Source: Paenarthrobacter ureafaciens (lineage in GTDB: Bacteria > Actinomycetota > Actinomycetes > Actinomycetales > Micrococcaceae). Taken from it: a stretch of DNA of 64,000 nucleotides. Location of the stretch: the NCBI RefSeq assembly GCF_004028095.1, contig NZ_SBHM01000006.1:620001-684000 (forward strand). The letters run 5' to 3'. The position numbers were made by a program, and so were the translations under genes. A model generated the notes under the pieces. The model was not told the origin of the DNA. It searched no databases and was given only the letters and a program-made list of their open reading frames with translations. Numbering within the stretch: position 1 is the first letter of the stretch; every line of letters starts with the position of its first letter. Positions 1-7,192 of this stretch are shown in pieces.

Positions 1-258
1 AATGAAGTCCTGGACGACGTCTTCCTTGAAGCGTTCCGAGAAGTCCCAGACGTAGTACGGGATCCCCAGGACATCGCAGGCGCGCCAGGCATCGCGGGAG
101 TCCTCGATGGTGCAGCAGCCACGGCTTCCCGTCCGGAGGGTTCCAGGCATGCGCGACAACGCCAGATGGACTCCGACGACGTCATGCCCGGCCTCAACTG
201 CCCGGGCGGCTGCTACAGCGGAGTCAACTCCGCCGCTCATTGCTGCAAGTACTCGCAT
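1..258 (-). CDS. mnmA: tRNA-specific 2-thiouridylase MnmA (5' part only)
   Basis: The first 86 residues of the enzyme that uses sulfur passed on from a cysteine desulfurase to make 2-thiouridine at the wobble position of tRNA. The gene runs off the left edge of the window. Residues 8-13 are SGGVDS, the PP-loop that binds ATP for U34 adenylation, very close to the N-terminus as in Mnm[15 protein letters not shown] and [12 protein letters not shown] follow, matching the conserved N-terminal half. The ATG is preceded by an AGAAAG stretch. A cysteine desulfurase gene lies about 1.4 kb upstream on the same strand, but a flavoprotein gene on the opposite strand separates the two, so they are not one simple operon here. 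Confidence 0.9.
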   Translation of the reverse strand, partial: MRVLAAMSGGVDSAVAAARAVEAGHDVVGVHLALSRMPGTLRTGSRGCCTIEDSRDAWRACDVLGIPYYVWDFSERFKEDVVQDFI

Positions 259-356
259 GCTGGCTTTCTGTGATGGGGATTGGTGGCACGGATCCGGCTC
301 AGATCAGTCGGCGCGCCCATCTATTCTAGCCGATTCATTTGAGCGGACAGTTTTCC

Positions 357-385
357 TTGACTGCCGTCCCCGACGCTTCTAAAGT
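357..385 (+). promoter_or_regulatory. Predicted sigma-A-type promoter of the flavoprotein gene
   Basis: TTGACT (357-362), a 17-nt spacer and TAAAGT (380-385) lie 32 nt before the ATG at 417. The same layout (TTGATT-17-TAAAAT) precedes the DoxX-like gene at 3705, which raises confidence. Prediction from sequence only. Confidence 0.5.
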
Positions 386-405
386 CAAAGAGACCAGTTT
401 TAGAA
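377..405. promoter_or_regulatory. Candidate operator: inverted repeat TTCTAAA-N15-TTTAGAA
   Basis: A perfect 7-bp inverted repeat (377-383 and 399-405). The left arm overlaps the predicted -10 box and the right arm falls at the expected transcription start region. An almost identical element with the same 29-bp span lies before the DoxX-like gene at 3663-3691. The nearby HTH regulator (2943-3611) is the obvious candidate binder, but that link is inferred. Confidence 0.5.
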
Positions 406-416
406 TCGGAGTTGAC

Positions 417-1670
417 ATGGCAACTGAACCAATGGTCATAGCCGGCGGAGGCCTGGCTGGCGCTACCGCCGCCAAGACACTGCGCACTGAAGGGTTCGAA
501 GGACCCATAACCCTCCTTGCGGCCGAGCCCCGGATTCCCTACCTCCGCCCTCCGCTCTCCAAAGAGTTCCTCCTGGGAAAGGCCGATGAGGAATCGGTGC
601 CGGTCATGCCCTCGCAGTGGTACGTGGAAAACGGCGTGGAACTCCTCACGGGCACTTCCGCGACAGCCATTGATACCAGGGAGCACTCGGTCGCCCTGGA
701 CGACGGGAGCCTCCGGCAGTACGCCAAGTTGCTGCTGGCAACAGGAGCCCAACCCCGGCGCATCCCCCTCCCCGGCTCGGAACTTGAAGGCGTGATGACG
801 TTCCGGACCTTCGACGACAGCATCCGCTTGCGTTCGCTCCTGGAGCAAGGCGGACGGCGGGTGGTCATGATCGGTTCAGGATGGATCGGCATGGAACTCG
901 CGGCGGCGGCACGGAGCTACGGCAACGAGGTCACCCTGCTTGGCCTGGAGGACATCCCGCTGAGCACAGCCATCGGCCCCGAACTGGGCACCTACTTCCG
1001 GGGGCTGCACGAAGACAACGGAGTCAGATTCCATCTGTCGGCCAGTGCGGTTTCCATCGAAGGACGCGGCGGGCACGCCTCGTCCGTCACCACCAACACC
1101 GGGGCTGAGATTCCAGCGGACCTGGCGATCATCGCCGTCGGCGTCGCTCCCGACACGGCACTGGCCGAAGCGGCGGGCCTTGAGGTGCGCAACGGCGTCG
1201 TAGTGGATGCCTCACTGCGCACCAGCGCACCGGACGTCCTCGCAGCCGGAGACGTAGCCAATGCGCTGCACCCCTTTACCGGTGAGCACCACCGCAGCGA
1301 GCACTGGGCCAACGCCCTCAACGGGGGAAAGGTGGCGGCCAAATCCATGCTGGGCCAGGACGCCGTCCTCGACGCGGTCCCGTACTTCTATACAGACCAG
1401 TTCACCCTCAGCATGGAATACTCCGGTTTTCCGTCACTCACTACCGGCATCGAGCCCGCCATCAGGGGCTCAATGGAGGACGGGAGCTTTACCGCATTCT
1501 GGATCCGGAACGCCCAGGGCGGCACGGGTCAGGTGGTGGCAGGGATGAGCGTTAACCAGAGGCGGGTCCAGAAACCGATCAAGGCGTTGATTTCAGGGCG
1601 CGTCCCCGTAGACGTATCGCGACTCCTGGATCCGGCCAACCCCTTGGAGGAGTTTGCGGCTGCTGCATAG
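417..1670 (+). CDS. FAD-dependent NAD(P)/ferredoxin reductase-like oxidoreductase
   Basis: A 417-residue pyridine-nucleotide-disulfide-type flavoprotein resembling ferredoxin/rubredoxin reductases of the BphA4/ThcD group. It would move electrons from NAD(P)H to a small iron-sulfur protein. The FAD Rossmann motif GGGLAGATAA is at about residues 10-19, a second dinucleotide motif GSGWIGMELAAAA is near 153, and the second FAD motif VLAAGDVANA lies further on. The C-terminal part fits a reductase C-terminal domain. No CxxC redox disulfide is seen, which argues against glutathione- or thioredoxin-reductase function. The ATG at 417 has GGAG five bases upstream and begins just before the FAD motif. 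An in-frame ATG at 339 lies upstream of the predicted promoter and is unlikely. The partner ferredoxin is not encoded next to it. Confidence 0.85.
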   Translation: MATEPMVIAGGGLAGATAAKTLRTEGFEGPITLLAAEPRIPYLRPPLSKEFLLGKADEESVPVMPSQWYVENGVELLTGTSATAIDTREHSVALDDGSLRQYAKLLLATGAQPRRIPLPGSELEGVMTFRTFDDSIRLRSLLEQGGRRVVMIGSGWIGMELAAAARSYGNEVTLLGLEDIPLSTAIGPELGTYFRGLHEDNGVRFHLSASAVSIEGRGGHASSVTTNTGAEIPADLAIIAVGVAPDTALAEAAGLEVRNGVVVDASLRTSAPDVLAAGDVANALHPFTGEHHRSEHWANALNGGKVAAKSMLGQDAVLDAVPYFYTDQFTLSMEYSGFPSLTTGIEPAIRGSMEDGSFTAFWIRNAQGGTGQVVAGMSVNQRRVQKPIKALISGRVPVDVSRLLDPANPLEEFAAAA

Positions 1671-1706
1671 CAGGAGGTCCCGCAACCCATCCGCAGACCG
1701 CGCAAG

Positions 1707-2933
1707 CTAGGCCCGGATACCGTTCCGGGCTTCGGTGGCGGCCGTCTGGATGCTCGATTCATGGCCGGCCATACCCGCCTGGCGTGCCCGCGCGTACGCA
1801 TCCGGCAGTGCTTTCAATAGGGCTTCCACGTCAGCGTCTGTGGACGAATGGCCCAGACTGAACCGCTGAGCGCCCCGCGCGGTGTCTTCGTCCAAGCCCA
1901 TGGCGAGCAGGACATGGGAGGGCCGGGGAACTCCCGCGGTGCAGGCAGAACCGGTGGAGGACTCGACTCCGGCCAGGTCAAGCAGGAACAGCAACGAATC
2001 ACCTTCGCAGCCGGGGAACGTGAAGTGGGCATTGCCGGGCAAGCGACCTTGAGCCGGAGCGCCGCGCAGCACTGCCTCAGGAATTACCTTCTGCACGCCG
2101 GCAATGAGGCGGTCACGCAACGAGCCGAGCCGCCCGGCTTCGCCGTCCAGATTGGCGACGGCGGCCTCAGCGGCAGCAGCGAAGGCCGCAATGGCCGGGG
2201 TGTCCAGCGTCCCTGAGCGCACGTCGCGCTCCTGGCCGCCGCCATGCTGCACGGGCGTCAGGGAGACGGCCCGGCCCAGGAAAAGGGCGCCCACACCTAC
2301 GGGTCCGCCGATCTTGTGGCCGGAGACCGACATGGCCGCCAGGCCGGAGGAGCGGAAGTCCAAAGGCACGGCGCCGAAAGCCTGCACGGCATCCGCATGA
2401 ACCGGAATTCCGTGGCGGGCCGCCAGCCGGACGACGTCCGGGATGGGCTGGATGGACCCTACCTCGTTGTTGGCCCACATGACGGTCACCAAGGCCACAG
2501 AGCCGGGATCACGCTCAATTTCGCTCTCAACGGCGTCCAACCGGACCACGCCTTGAGCGTCAACAGGAAGCCAGGCAACCTCGGCACCTTCGTGCCGCTC
2601 GAGCCATTCCACCGCGTCCATGACGGCGTGATGCTCGATGGCGGAGCAGAGTATCCGTGTCCGCTTCGGGTCCGCGTCCCGCCGGGACCAATACAAGCCC
2701 TTGACGGCCAGGTTGTCGGCCTCCGTACCGCCGGAGGTGAAGATGACTTCGGAAGGATGCGCACCCGCGGCAGCGGCAAGCGTTTCACGGGCCTCTTCCA
2801 CCGTCCGTCGCGCCCGGCGTCCCGCACTGTGCAGGGAGGAAGGATTTCCCGTCCGGGCAAGTTCGCGGGTCATGACGGCGAGCGCTTCGGCCGACATGCT
2901 GGTGGTGGCGGCGTGGTCAAGGTATACGGGCAC
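1707..2933 (-). CDS. Cysteine desulfurase (NifS/IscS family)
   Basis: A 408-residue PLP enzyme that takes sulfur from cysteine as a persulfide for Fe-S cluster assembly and tRNA thiolation. The N-terminus YLDHAATT is typical. The PLP lysine is K207 in SVSGHKIGG, and the persulfide cysteine is C331 in STGSACTAG. The start is a GTG. It lies 9 bp after the HTH regulator gene on the same strand, so the two are probably cotranscribed. Its usual partner mnmA lies further downstream, and together they would supply sulfur to tRNA 2-thiouridine. It may also feed other sulfur-requiring steps; which scaffold it serves cannot be told from the window. Confidence 0.93.
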   Translation of the reverse strand: MPVYLDHAATTSMSAEALAVMTRELARTGNPSSLHSAGRRARRTVEEARETLAAAAGAHPSEVIFTSGGTEADNLAVKGLYWSRRDADPKRTRILCSAIEHHAVMDAVEWLERHEGAEVAWLPVDAQGVVRLDAVESEIERDPGSVALVTVMWANNEVGSIQPIPDVVRLAARHGIPVHADAVQAFGAVPLDFRSSGLAAMSVSGHKIGGPVGVGALFLGRAVSLTPVQHGGGQERDVRSGTLDTPAIAAFAAAAEAAVANLDGEAGRLGSLRDRLIAGVQKVIPEAVLRGAPAQGRLPGNAHFTFPGCEGDSLLFLLDLAGVESSTGSACTAGVPRPSHVLLAMGLDEDTARGAQRFSLGHSSTDADVEALLKALPDAYARARQAGMAGHESSIQTAATEARNGIRA

Positions 2934-2942
2934 CCTGCAATT

Positions 2943-3611
2943 CTATCGAGCTGCGGTGATGCGGGCGCAGCAGTGGCCGGGCCCCGGATCGGGCACCACG
3001 GAGTCAGCCGGCAGCCCGGACGACTCCGCTGCCCCCTTGAGCAACGCTCCGTTCATGGCACACACCACCTCCGCATGGTCGCGGGACAGCCGGTGAAACG
3101 GACAATTGAGCAGCCTGTATCCACCGCTGCCGTCCTCCACGGGTTCGTACCCAAGATCGGCCAGGACGGCTGAAAATTCTCCGGGCCGTCCGGATTCGCG
3201 TCCCCTGCCGTGGGCAGCCGCTTCAAGGGCCTCCGCAACGGACCCGCCGTTGCCAAGAGATGTGGAGATGGCACGCGCCATGACGTCCCCGGCAAGGTCA
3301 TAGTGCCGGTCCGGAACCGAAGCGCCCACTTCATCCACGGCCGTCCGGTAGAACTTCGAAGGCCGCCCGGAACCCGGACCACTTTTGGCCGAGGTTTTCC
3401 GGAACTCAACCTGCAGCACTCCGTCACGGACCAATCGATCCAGGTGGAAGGACGCGGTACTGCGCGGGATACCCAGTACTTCTGCCGCCTGGTCCCGCCC
3501 CACTGCATCGCCCGCGTCGCCAACATACCTGAAGAGGGCACGGCGGTTCACGTCGTCCATGGAAGCCAGCGCCGCAATCCTGGCGAGCCACGGTGCCTTT
3601 TGCTTGCTCAT
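2943..3611 (-). CDS. HTH transcriptional regulator with C-terminal cysteines (SufR-like, COG2345-type)
   Basis: A 222-residue regulator. The N-terminal winged helix-turn-helix (residues about 15-85) includes AAEVLGIPRSTASFHLDRLVRDG, an ArsR/MarR-like recognition region. The C-terminal half is a sensor-like domain with cysteines in NCPFHRLS, VVCAMNG and GHCCAR; the first two are 13 residues apart. Similar spacing in SufR-type repressors ligates an Fe-S cluster, but whether a cluster binds here is inference. It is the first gene before a cysteine desulfurase (9-bp gap) and divergent from the DoxX-like gene. The intergenic region holds repeats of TTTTAGA[AG] type that may be its operators. Its position suggests coupling of sulfur/Fe-S supply to a redox signal. 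Confidence 0.75.
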   Translation of the reverse strand: MSKQKAPWLARIAALASMDDVNRRALFRYVGDAGDAVGRDQAAEVLGIPRSTASFHLDRLVRDGVLQVEFRKTSAKSGPGSGRPSKFYRTAVDEVGASVPDRHYDLAGDVMARAISTSLGNGGSVAEALEAAAHGRGRESGRPGEFSAVLADLGYEPVEDGSGGYRLLNCPFHRLSRDHAEVVCAMNGALLKGAAESSGLPADSVVPDPGPGHCCARITAAR

Positions 3612-3642
3612 GGTTCAAGACTATCTCTAAAAACAACATTCG

Positions 3643-3671
3643 TTGATTCATCATCCCGGCGATTCTAAAAT
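3643..3671 (+). promoter_or_regulatory. Predicted promoter of the DoxX-like gene
   Basis: TTGATT (3643-3648), a 17-nt spacer and TAAAAT (3666-3671) precede the ATG at 3705. The arrangement is almost the same as before the flavoprotein gene. Confidence 0.5.
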
Positions 3672-3691
3672 CAAGATACCTATTTATAGAA
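3663..3691. promoter_or_regulatory. Candidate operator: inverted repeat TTCTAAA-N15-TATAGAA
   Basis: Left arm 3663-3669, right arm 3685-3691, one mismatch between arms, 29 bp overall and overlapping the predicted -10 box. It matches the element at 377-405 in arm sequence, span and position relative to the promoter. A further half-site-like TCTAAAA lies at 3626-3632, nearer the start of the divergent regulator gene. Confidence 0.5.
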
Positions 3692-3704
3692 AGAGAGCAT
3701 CGCC

Positions 3705-4121
3705 ATGAAACCTTCAACTGCACACGCCGTCTCCACCACCACGGTGTTGGAGGACCGCACATCCCGTCAGGCGTTCGTCTTGCTGCGCACCATCTTTACG
3801 GTGGCGCCCATCCTGTTCGGCTTGGACAAGTTCACCAACCTGCTCACGGACTGGACCGCCTATCTGGCGCCCGCGGCGACCACCGTCATCCCGGTTCCGG
3901 CCCAGACCTTCATGTATGGCGTGGGCATCATCGAGATCATTGCCGGCATCATCGTCGCCCTGCGGCCACGGATAGGCTCGGTCATTGTGGCCTTGTGGCT
4001 TCTGGGGATCATCGTCAACCTGCTGGTGTTGGGCAGCTTCTTCGACGTCGCCCTGCGGGACTTCGGCCTCCTGGTTGGCGCCCTGGCCTTGAACCGGCTT
4101 GCTTCAAGGCACGGGAAGTAG
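3705..4121 (+). CDS. DoxX-like small membrane protein
   Basis: A 138-residue integral membrane protein with about four hydrophobic segments (near residues 26-42, 63-86, 92-111 and 114-128). The family signature is visible in LFGLDKFTNLLTDW near the start and GIIEIIAGIIVALRPRIGS in the middle. DoxX-like proteins are linked to quinone or thiosulfate redox reactions and, in actinobacteria, to oxidative stress complexes; the exact role is unknown. It is divergent from the cysteine-bearing regulator and shares a promoter/operator pattern with the flavoprotein gene. That makes a common redox-responsive regulon plausible. It converges on the lipoprotein gene with only 12 bp between. Confidence 0.75.
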   Translation: MKPSTAHAVSTTTVLEDRTSRQAFVLLRTIFTVAPILFGLDKFTNLLTDWTAYLAPAATTVIPVPAQTFMYGVGIIEIIAGIIVALRPRIGSVIVALWLLGIIVNLLVLGSFFDVALRDFGLLVGALALNRLASRHGK

Positions 4122-4133
4122 TCCGGCAGGTGC

Positions 4134-4805
4134 TCAGGCGGGTGGTACCAGTACCACGCCGGATTCGACGTCGGCCCTCGCCTTGGCCAGGGCGGCGTCA
4201 TCGGGGCACGTGATGGACACGTAAACGGACGCGGCCGGGCCGCTGAACAGCCGACCCAAAACCACTGCGGAAGCACCACCATTTGCCGCTGAGGATTCCA
4301 GCGCCAGCAGTTCCACTTTCCTCAGCGGCTTGTCCGTATCCTGCCCCCAACGAAGTGTCACCGGCGTCAGCCGGCCGGGGTCGATCGCGGGATTCATGTA
4401 CTGGAACACGGCCTTTGTGGAGGCCTCGTCGTTTCCGGCTTCGACAAGGGGCCCTTGATTGATCGAGACGCGGGTGACCGCCACGCAGCCATCGGACTTC
4501 TTATATTCGTCCTCGCCCTGCTTTGCTGCATGGACCAACGACCATCCCGGGACTTCCTGCAACTTGGACTCCATGGTCACCGGATCCCCCGGTACCAGGC
4601 TGGCCCCGGCGCTCAACGGCAGATCCTTCGCCGCGACAGCAGCTGCATCGTGGCCGGGCGTAATAGTCGGTGTCGATAACGTGGATTCCACCGGCGACGG
4701 CTTCGGAGCGGCCGGGTCAGGTACGTTGACGCTACAGGCGCCGAGGACTGCGGCTGATGCCACGGCACCCAAGCCAAGCAGCCGTCGTCGAACATTGCGT
4801 ACCAC
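4134..4805 (-). CDS. Putative lipoprotein of unknown function
   Basis: A 223-residue exported protein. The N-terminus has two arginine-rich turns, a hydrophobic stretch (GLGAVASAAVL) and the lipobox LGAC at about residues 21-24, so it should be lipid-anchored on the outer face of the membrane. A proline/serine/threonine-rich linker follows. The mature part has two cysteines (in SDGCVAV and ITCPDD) that could form a disulfide. No catalytic motif is recognised. The start is GTG with GAGGAG six bases upstream. It appears to be a single-gene unit between convergent and divergent neighbours. Confidence 0.7.
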   Translation of the reverse strand: MVRNVRRRLLGLGAVASAAVLGACSVNVPDPAAPKPSPVESTLSTPTITPGHDAAAVAAKDLPLSAGASLVPGDPVTMESKLQEVPGWSLVHAAKQGEDEYKKSDGCVAVTRVSINQGPLVEAGNDEASTKAVFQYMNPAIDPGRLTPVTLRWGQDTDKPLRKVELLALESSAANGGASAVVLGRLFSGPAASVYVSITCPDDAALAKARADVESGVVLVPPA

Positions 4806-4969
4806 TGTTGCTCCTCACTCGCTGTCCTGCCCGACTGAGTCTAGCCGCCCTGCCGGGAACCAGAGCCACCGCTGCGAACGTTCAACTGTTGGCTGGATAA
4901 ACTGGCCGAACCGCGCCCCTCCTCTGTGGATGCAAGGAGGGACGCACCAGACTAGAGAAGGGCCTGTGC

Positions 4970-5908
4970 TTGGCCGAGGGCAACAGTTCGCATTACCAGG
5001 TCCTTCGCGTGTCCGTCACCGCGACGGACAAGGAGATCAAACAGGCCTACCGCAAGGCCGCCAGGAAGGCACACCCGGACCATGGCGGAGACGCTGAGAT
5101 CTTCCGCCGGGTTACCTTGGCCTACGAAACCCTGATCGACCCGCGCCGCCGGGCGGAGTACGACCGCAGGTACGCCGCCAATACCCCGGCCCCGGGCCGT
5201 TCCGGAGCAGCAGCTTACGAGGGACCTGCCAGCGGGTCCGCCACTTCCGCAGGAGTCAGGCGCCCGCAGTCCCCCCGCAACACCGCCGGGGACGCCCCGG
5301 TGTACGTTCCCGCGTTCGATGACCCCAACGAAGTTCCCCTCATTTCCCGGGCAGAGGCCGTGCAGCAAGTGCATGGCATGCCCCGCAGGCGGGGCATCTT
5401 CGGGGCAGAAGCCCGTATCCAGCGGGAAACGCGGACAGTCCAGCTCATCAGCAAACAGGTCCTGTCAGCTATTCCTGCGGCCAGGCTCATCAACGGGCTG
5501 CGGTCCCCGTCGGACAACAACCACATTGACCACGCGGTGCTGTCCGGATACCGGCTCGCCCTGGTCGGCTCGATGCTGCTCCCCAAGGGTGCCTATGCCT
5601 GGGACGGCCAATCGTTGCGCCACGGCGGCCGCTCCATCGCTCCCCCGCAACTGGCCCACATCGTCAGGCACATGCAGGACCTTTTTCCCGAGCTCAACGT
5701 CACCGGGTGGGTTGTCCTGCACAGCCCCGACGGCAATCTGCACGAGCCCGTGATCGACCACTACGGCAAATCCCGTTCCGGAGGCGGAGTAGAAATAGTC
5801 AACGGTGCAGGCCTGGCCCGGGGGCTCAAGCAGTTCCTCAGTTCCGGGCCGGCGCCGAACACCGTGGTTGTGCCGGTCCTGGCACGCTTGCTGCGGGGCA
5901 TGCACTGA
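4970..5908 (+). CDS. J-domain protein with NERD-like C-terminal domain
   Basis: A 312-residue protein. Residues about 8-66 form a DnaJ J-domain with the HPD tripeptide at 35-37, so it should stimulate an Hsp70 ATPase. There is no Gly/Phe region, zinc-finger or client-binding domain of classical DnaJ. After a Pro/Ala/Ser-rich linker, residues about 140-310 resemble a NERD (nuclease-related) domain: NNHIDHAVLSGYRLALVGSM, then GAYAWDGQSL. Where active NERD proteins usually have an acidic residue and a lysine in a D/E-x-K motif, this one reads VGSMLLPKG, so nuclease activity is doubtful. The start is TTG with AGAAGG eight bases upstream. It is followed 35 bp later by trmL. Confidence 0.75.
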   Translation: MAEGNSSHYQVLRVSVTATDKEIKQAYRKAARKAHPDHGGDAEIFRRVTLAYETLIDPRRRAEYDRRYAANTPAPGRSGAAAYEGPASGSATSAGVRRPQSPRNTAGDAPVYVPAFDDPNEVPLISRAEAVQQVHGMPRRRGIFGAEARIQRETRTVQLISKQVLSAIPAARLINGLRSPSDNNHIDHAVLSGYRLALVGSMLLPKGAYAWDGQSLRHGGRSIAPPQLAHIVRHMQDLFPELNVTGWVVLHSPDGNLHEPVIDHYGKSRSGGGVEIVNGAGLARGLKQFLSSGPAPNTVVVPVLARLLRGMH

Positions 5909-5943
5909 CCTGCAGCCGCTCCCGGCATCGCTAGGATGGGACG

Positions 5944-6411
5944 GTGTTCCGCATCCTCTTCCACACTCCCGAAATTCCCGGCAATACCGGAAATGCCATC
6001 CGCCTTGCCGCCATCACCGGCGCTGAGCTCCACCTGGTTGAGCCGCTGGGCTTCGACTTCTCGGACGCAAAACTTCGCCGTGCCGGCCTCGATTACCATG
6101 ACCTCGCCGTCGTGACCGTTCATCAGGACATTGACGCCGCTTGGGCTGCACTCCAGCCGCAACGCGTCTTCGCATTCACGTCCGACGGCGACACAACCTA
6201 CACGGATATCGCGTACCAAGAGGGCGACGTACTGCTCTTCGGGCCCGAATCCGTCGGCTTGCCTGAGTGGTTGAAGCAGGACCCGCACGTCACCGCACGC
6301 GTCCGGCTGCCCATGCTTCCTTCCCTGCGCTCGCTCAACCTGGCCAACGCAGCGTCCATCGCCGTGTTCGAGGCATGGCGCCAGAACGGCTTCGCCGGAG
6401 CCAAACTGTAG
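5944..6411 (+). CDS. trmL: tRNA (cytidine(34)-2'-O)-methyltransferase TrmL
   Basis: A 155-residue SPOUT-class methyltransferase that 2'-O-methylates the wobble nucleotide of certain leucine tRNAs using S-adenosylmethionine. The knot-fold motifs are clear. The N-terminal ILFHTPEIPGNTGNAIRLAA is characteristic, LLFGPESVGLPEW is motif II, and RLPMLPSLRSLNLANAASIA is motif III, which forms the SAM-binding knot. The length is standard for TrmL. The start is GTG at 5944. It may be cotranscribed with the upstream J-domain gene. Confidence 0.93.
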   Translation: MFRILFHTPEIPGNTGNAIRLAAITGAELHLVEPLGFDFSDAKLRRAGLDYHDLAVVTVHQDIDAAWAALQPQRVFAFTSDGDTTYTDIAYQEGDVLLFGPESVGLPEWLKQDPHVTARVRLPMLPSLRSLNLANAASIAVFEAWRQNGFAGAKL

Positions 6412-6588
6412 CCATCCGGACCGGCTGCGGCTCCGAATACCTGATGCGGGAAAAAGCCGCCGAAGGCCGGGAAGGAGACGCATGTGAGTACGCTGGAGAG
6501 GGGCATGCCGCCACGCAATGTTCCAGCGACAGTATCTGGGCCCGGTTGGCCTGCACGTCAGCCCTTGGACAACATATGCTTGAACGTG

Positions 6589-7191
6589 ATGGACACCCCC
6601 AACAACCCCGCTCCCCCGGTTTTTGAAACCGCCCCGGCAACTGACGTGGGTTCGCAGTTGGCCGGTTTGCTTGAGTTGGTTGCCAACGGCGACCAGCAGG
6701 CCTTTGCGGATTTCTACCGGCTCACCTCCCGACGCGTTTACGGGATGGCCAAACGCGTCCTGATCGACCCGGACCTCAGCGAGGATGCCACCCAGGAAGT
6801 TTTCATGCAGGTGTGGCAGGGCGCTGCCAAGTTCGATTCCTCGGCGGGAAGCCCCATGGCCTGGTTGATGACCATCGCCCACCGCCGGGCCATTGACCGC
6901 GTCCGGGCAGTCCAGGCCGCCTCGGACCGCGAAGCCAGGTACAGTGCGGCAAGCCAGGATCCCGACCATGACGTCGTGGCCGAGGAAGTTGGAACCAACC
7001 TCGAAGCCGAAGCTGTGAGCCGCTGCCTGGGAACACTGACCGAAACCCAGCAGGAGTCTGTCCGGTTGGCCTATTACGGCGGCCTCACGTATCGGGAAGT
7101 CGCAGAAAAACTCGGCGCAGCCGTGCCGACCATCAAGTCCCGGATCCGGGACGGCCTCCTGCGCCTCAAGACGTGCTTGGGGGTGGGCTGA
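6589..7191 (+). CDS. sigK: ECF RNA polymerase sigma factor, SigK-like
   Basis: A group IV sigma factor of about 200 residues that redirects RNA polymerase to a stress or envelope regulon. Region 2 covers FADFYRLTSRRVYGMAKRVL through DATQEVFMQVW and AWLMTIAHRRAIDRVR. Region 4 has TETQQESVRLAYYGGLTYREVAEKLG and the HTH VPTIKSRIRDGLLRL. The next gene encodes a matching RskA-like anti-sigma factor two bases downstream, as in mycobacterial SigK-RskA. The start is uncertain. ATG 6589 gives a normal N-terminus but no Shine-Dalgarno, while GTG 6484 has AAGGAG six bases upstream and would add 35 poorly conserved-looking residues. Confidence 0.85.
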   Translation: MDTPNNPAPPVFETAPATDVGSQLAGLLELVANGDQQAFADFYRLTSRRVYGMAKRVLIDPDLSEDATQEVFMQVWQGAAKFDSSAGSPMAWLMTIAHRRAIDRVRAVQAASDREARYSAASQDPDHDVVAEEVGTNLEAEAVSRCLGTLTETQQESVRLAYYGGLTYREVAEKLGAAVPTIKSRIRDGLLRLKTCLGVG

Positions 7192-7192
7192 C

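Noticed and set aside
2244..3173. A 309-codon plus-strand frame opposite the desulfurase and regulator
   Set aside because: It spans the gap between two real genes on the other strand and has no domain or ribosome-binding site.
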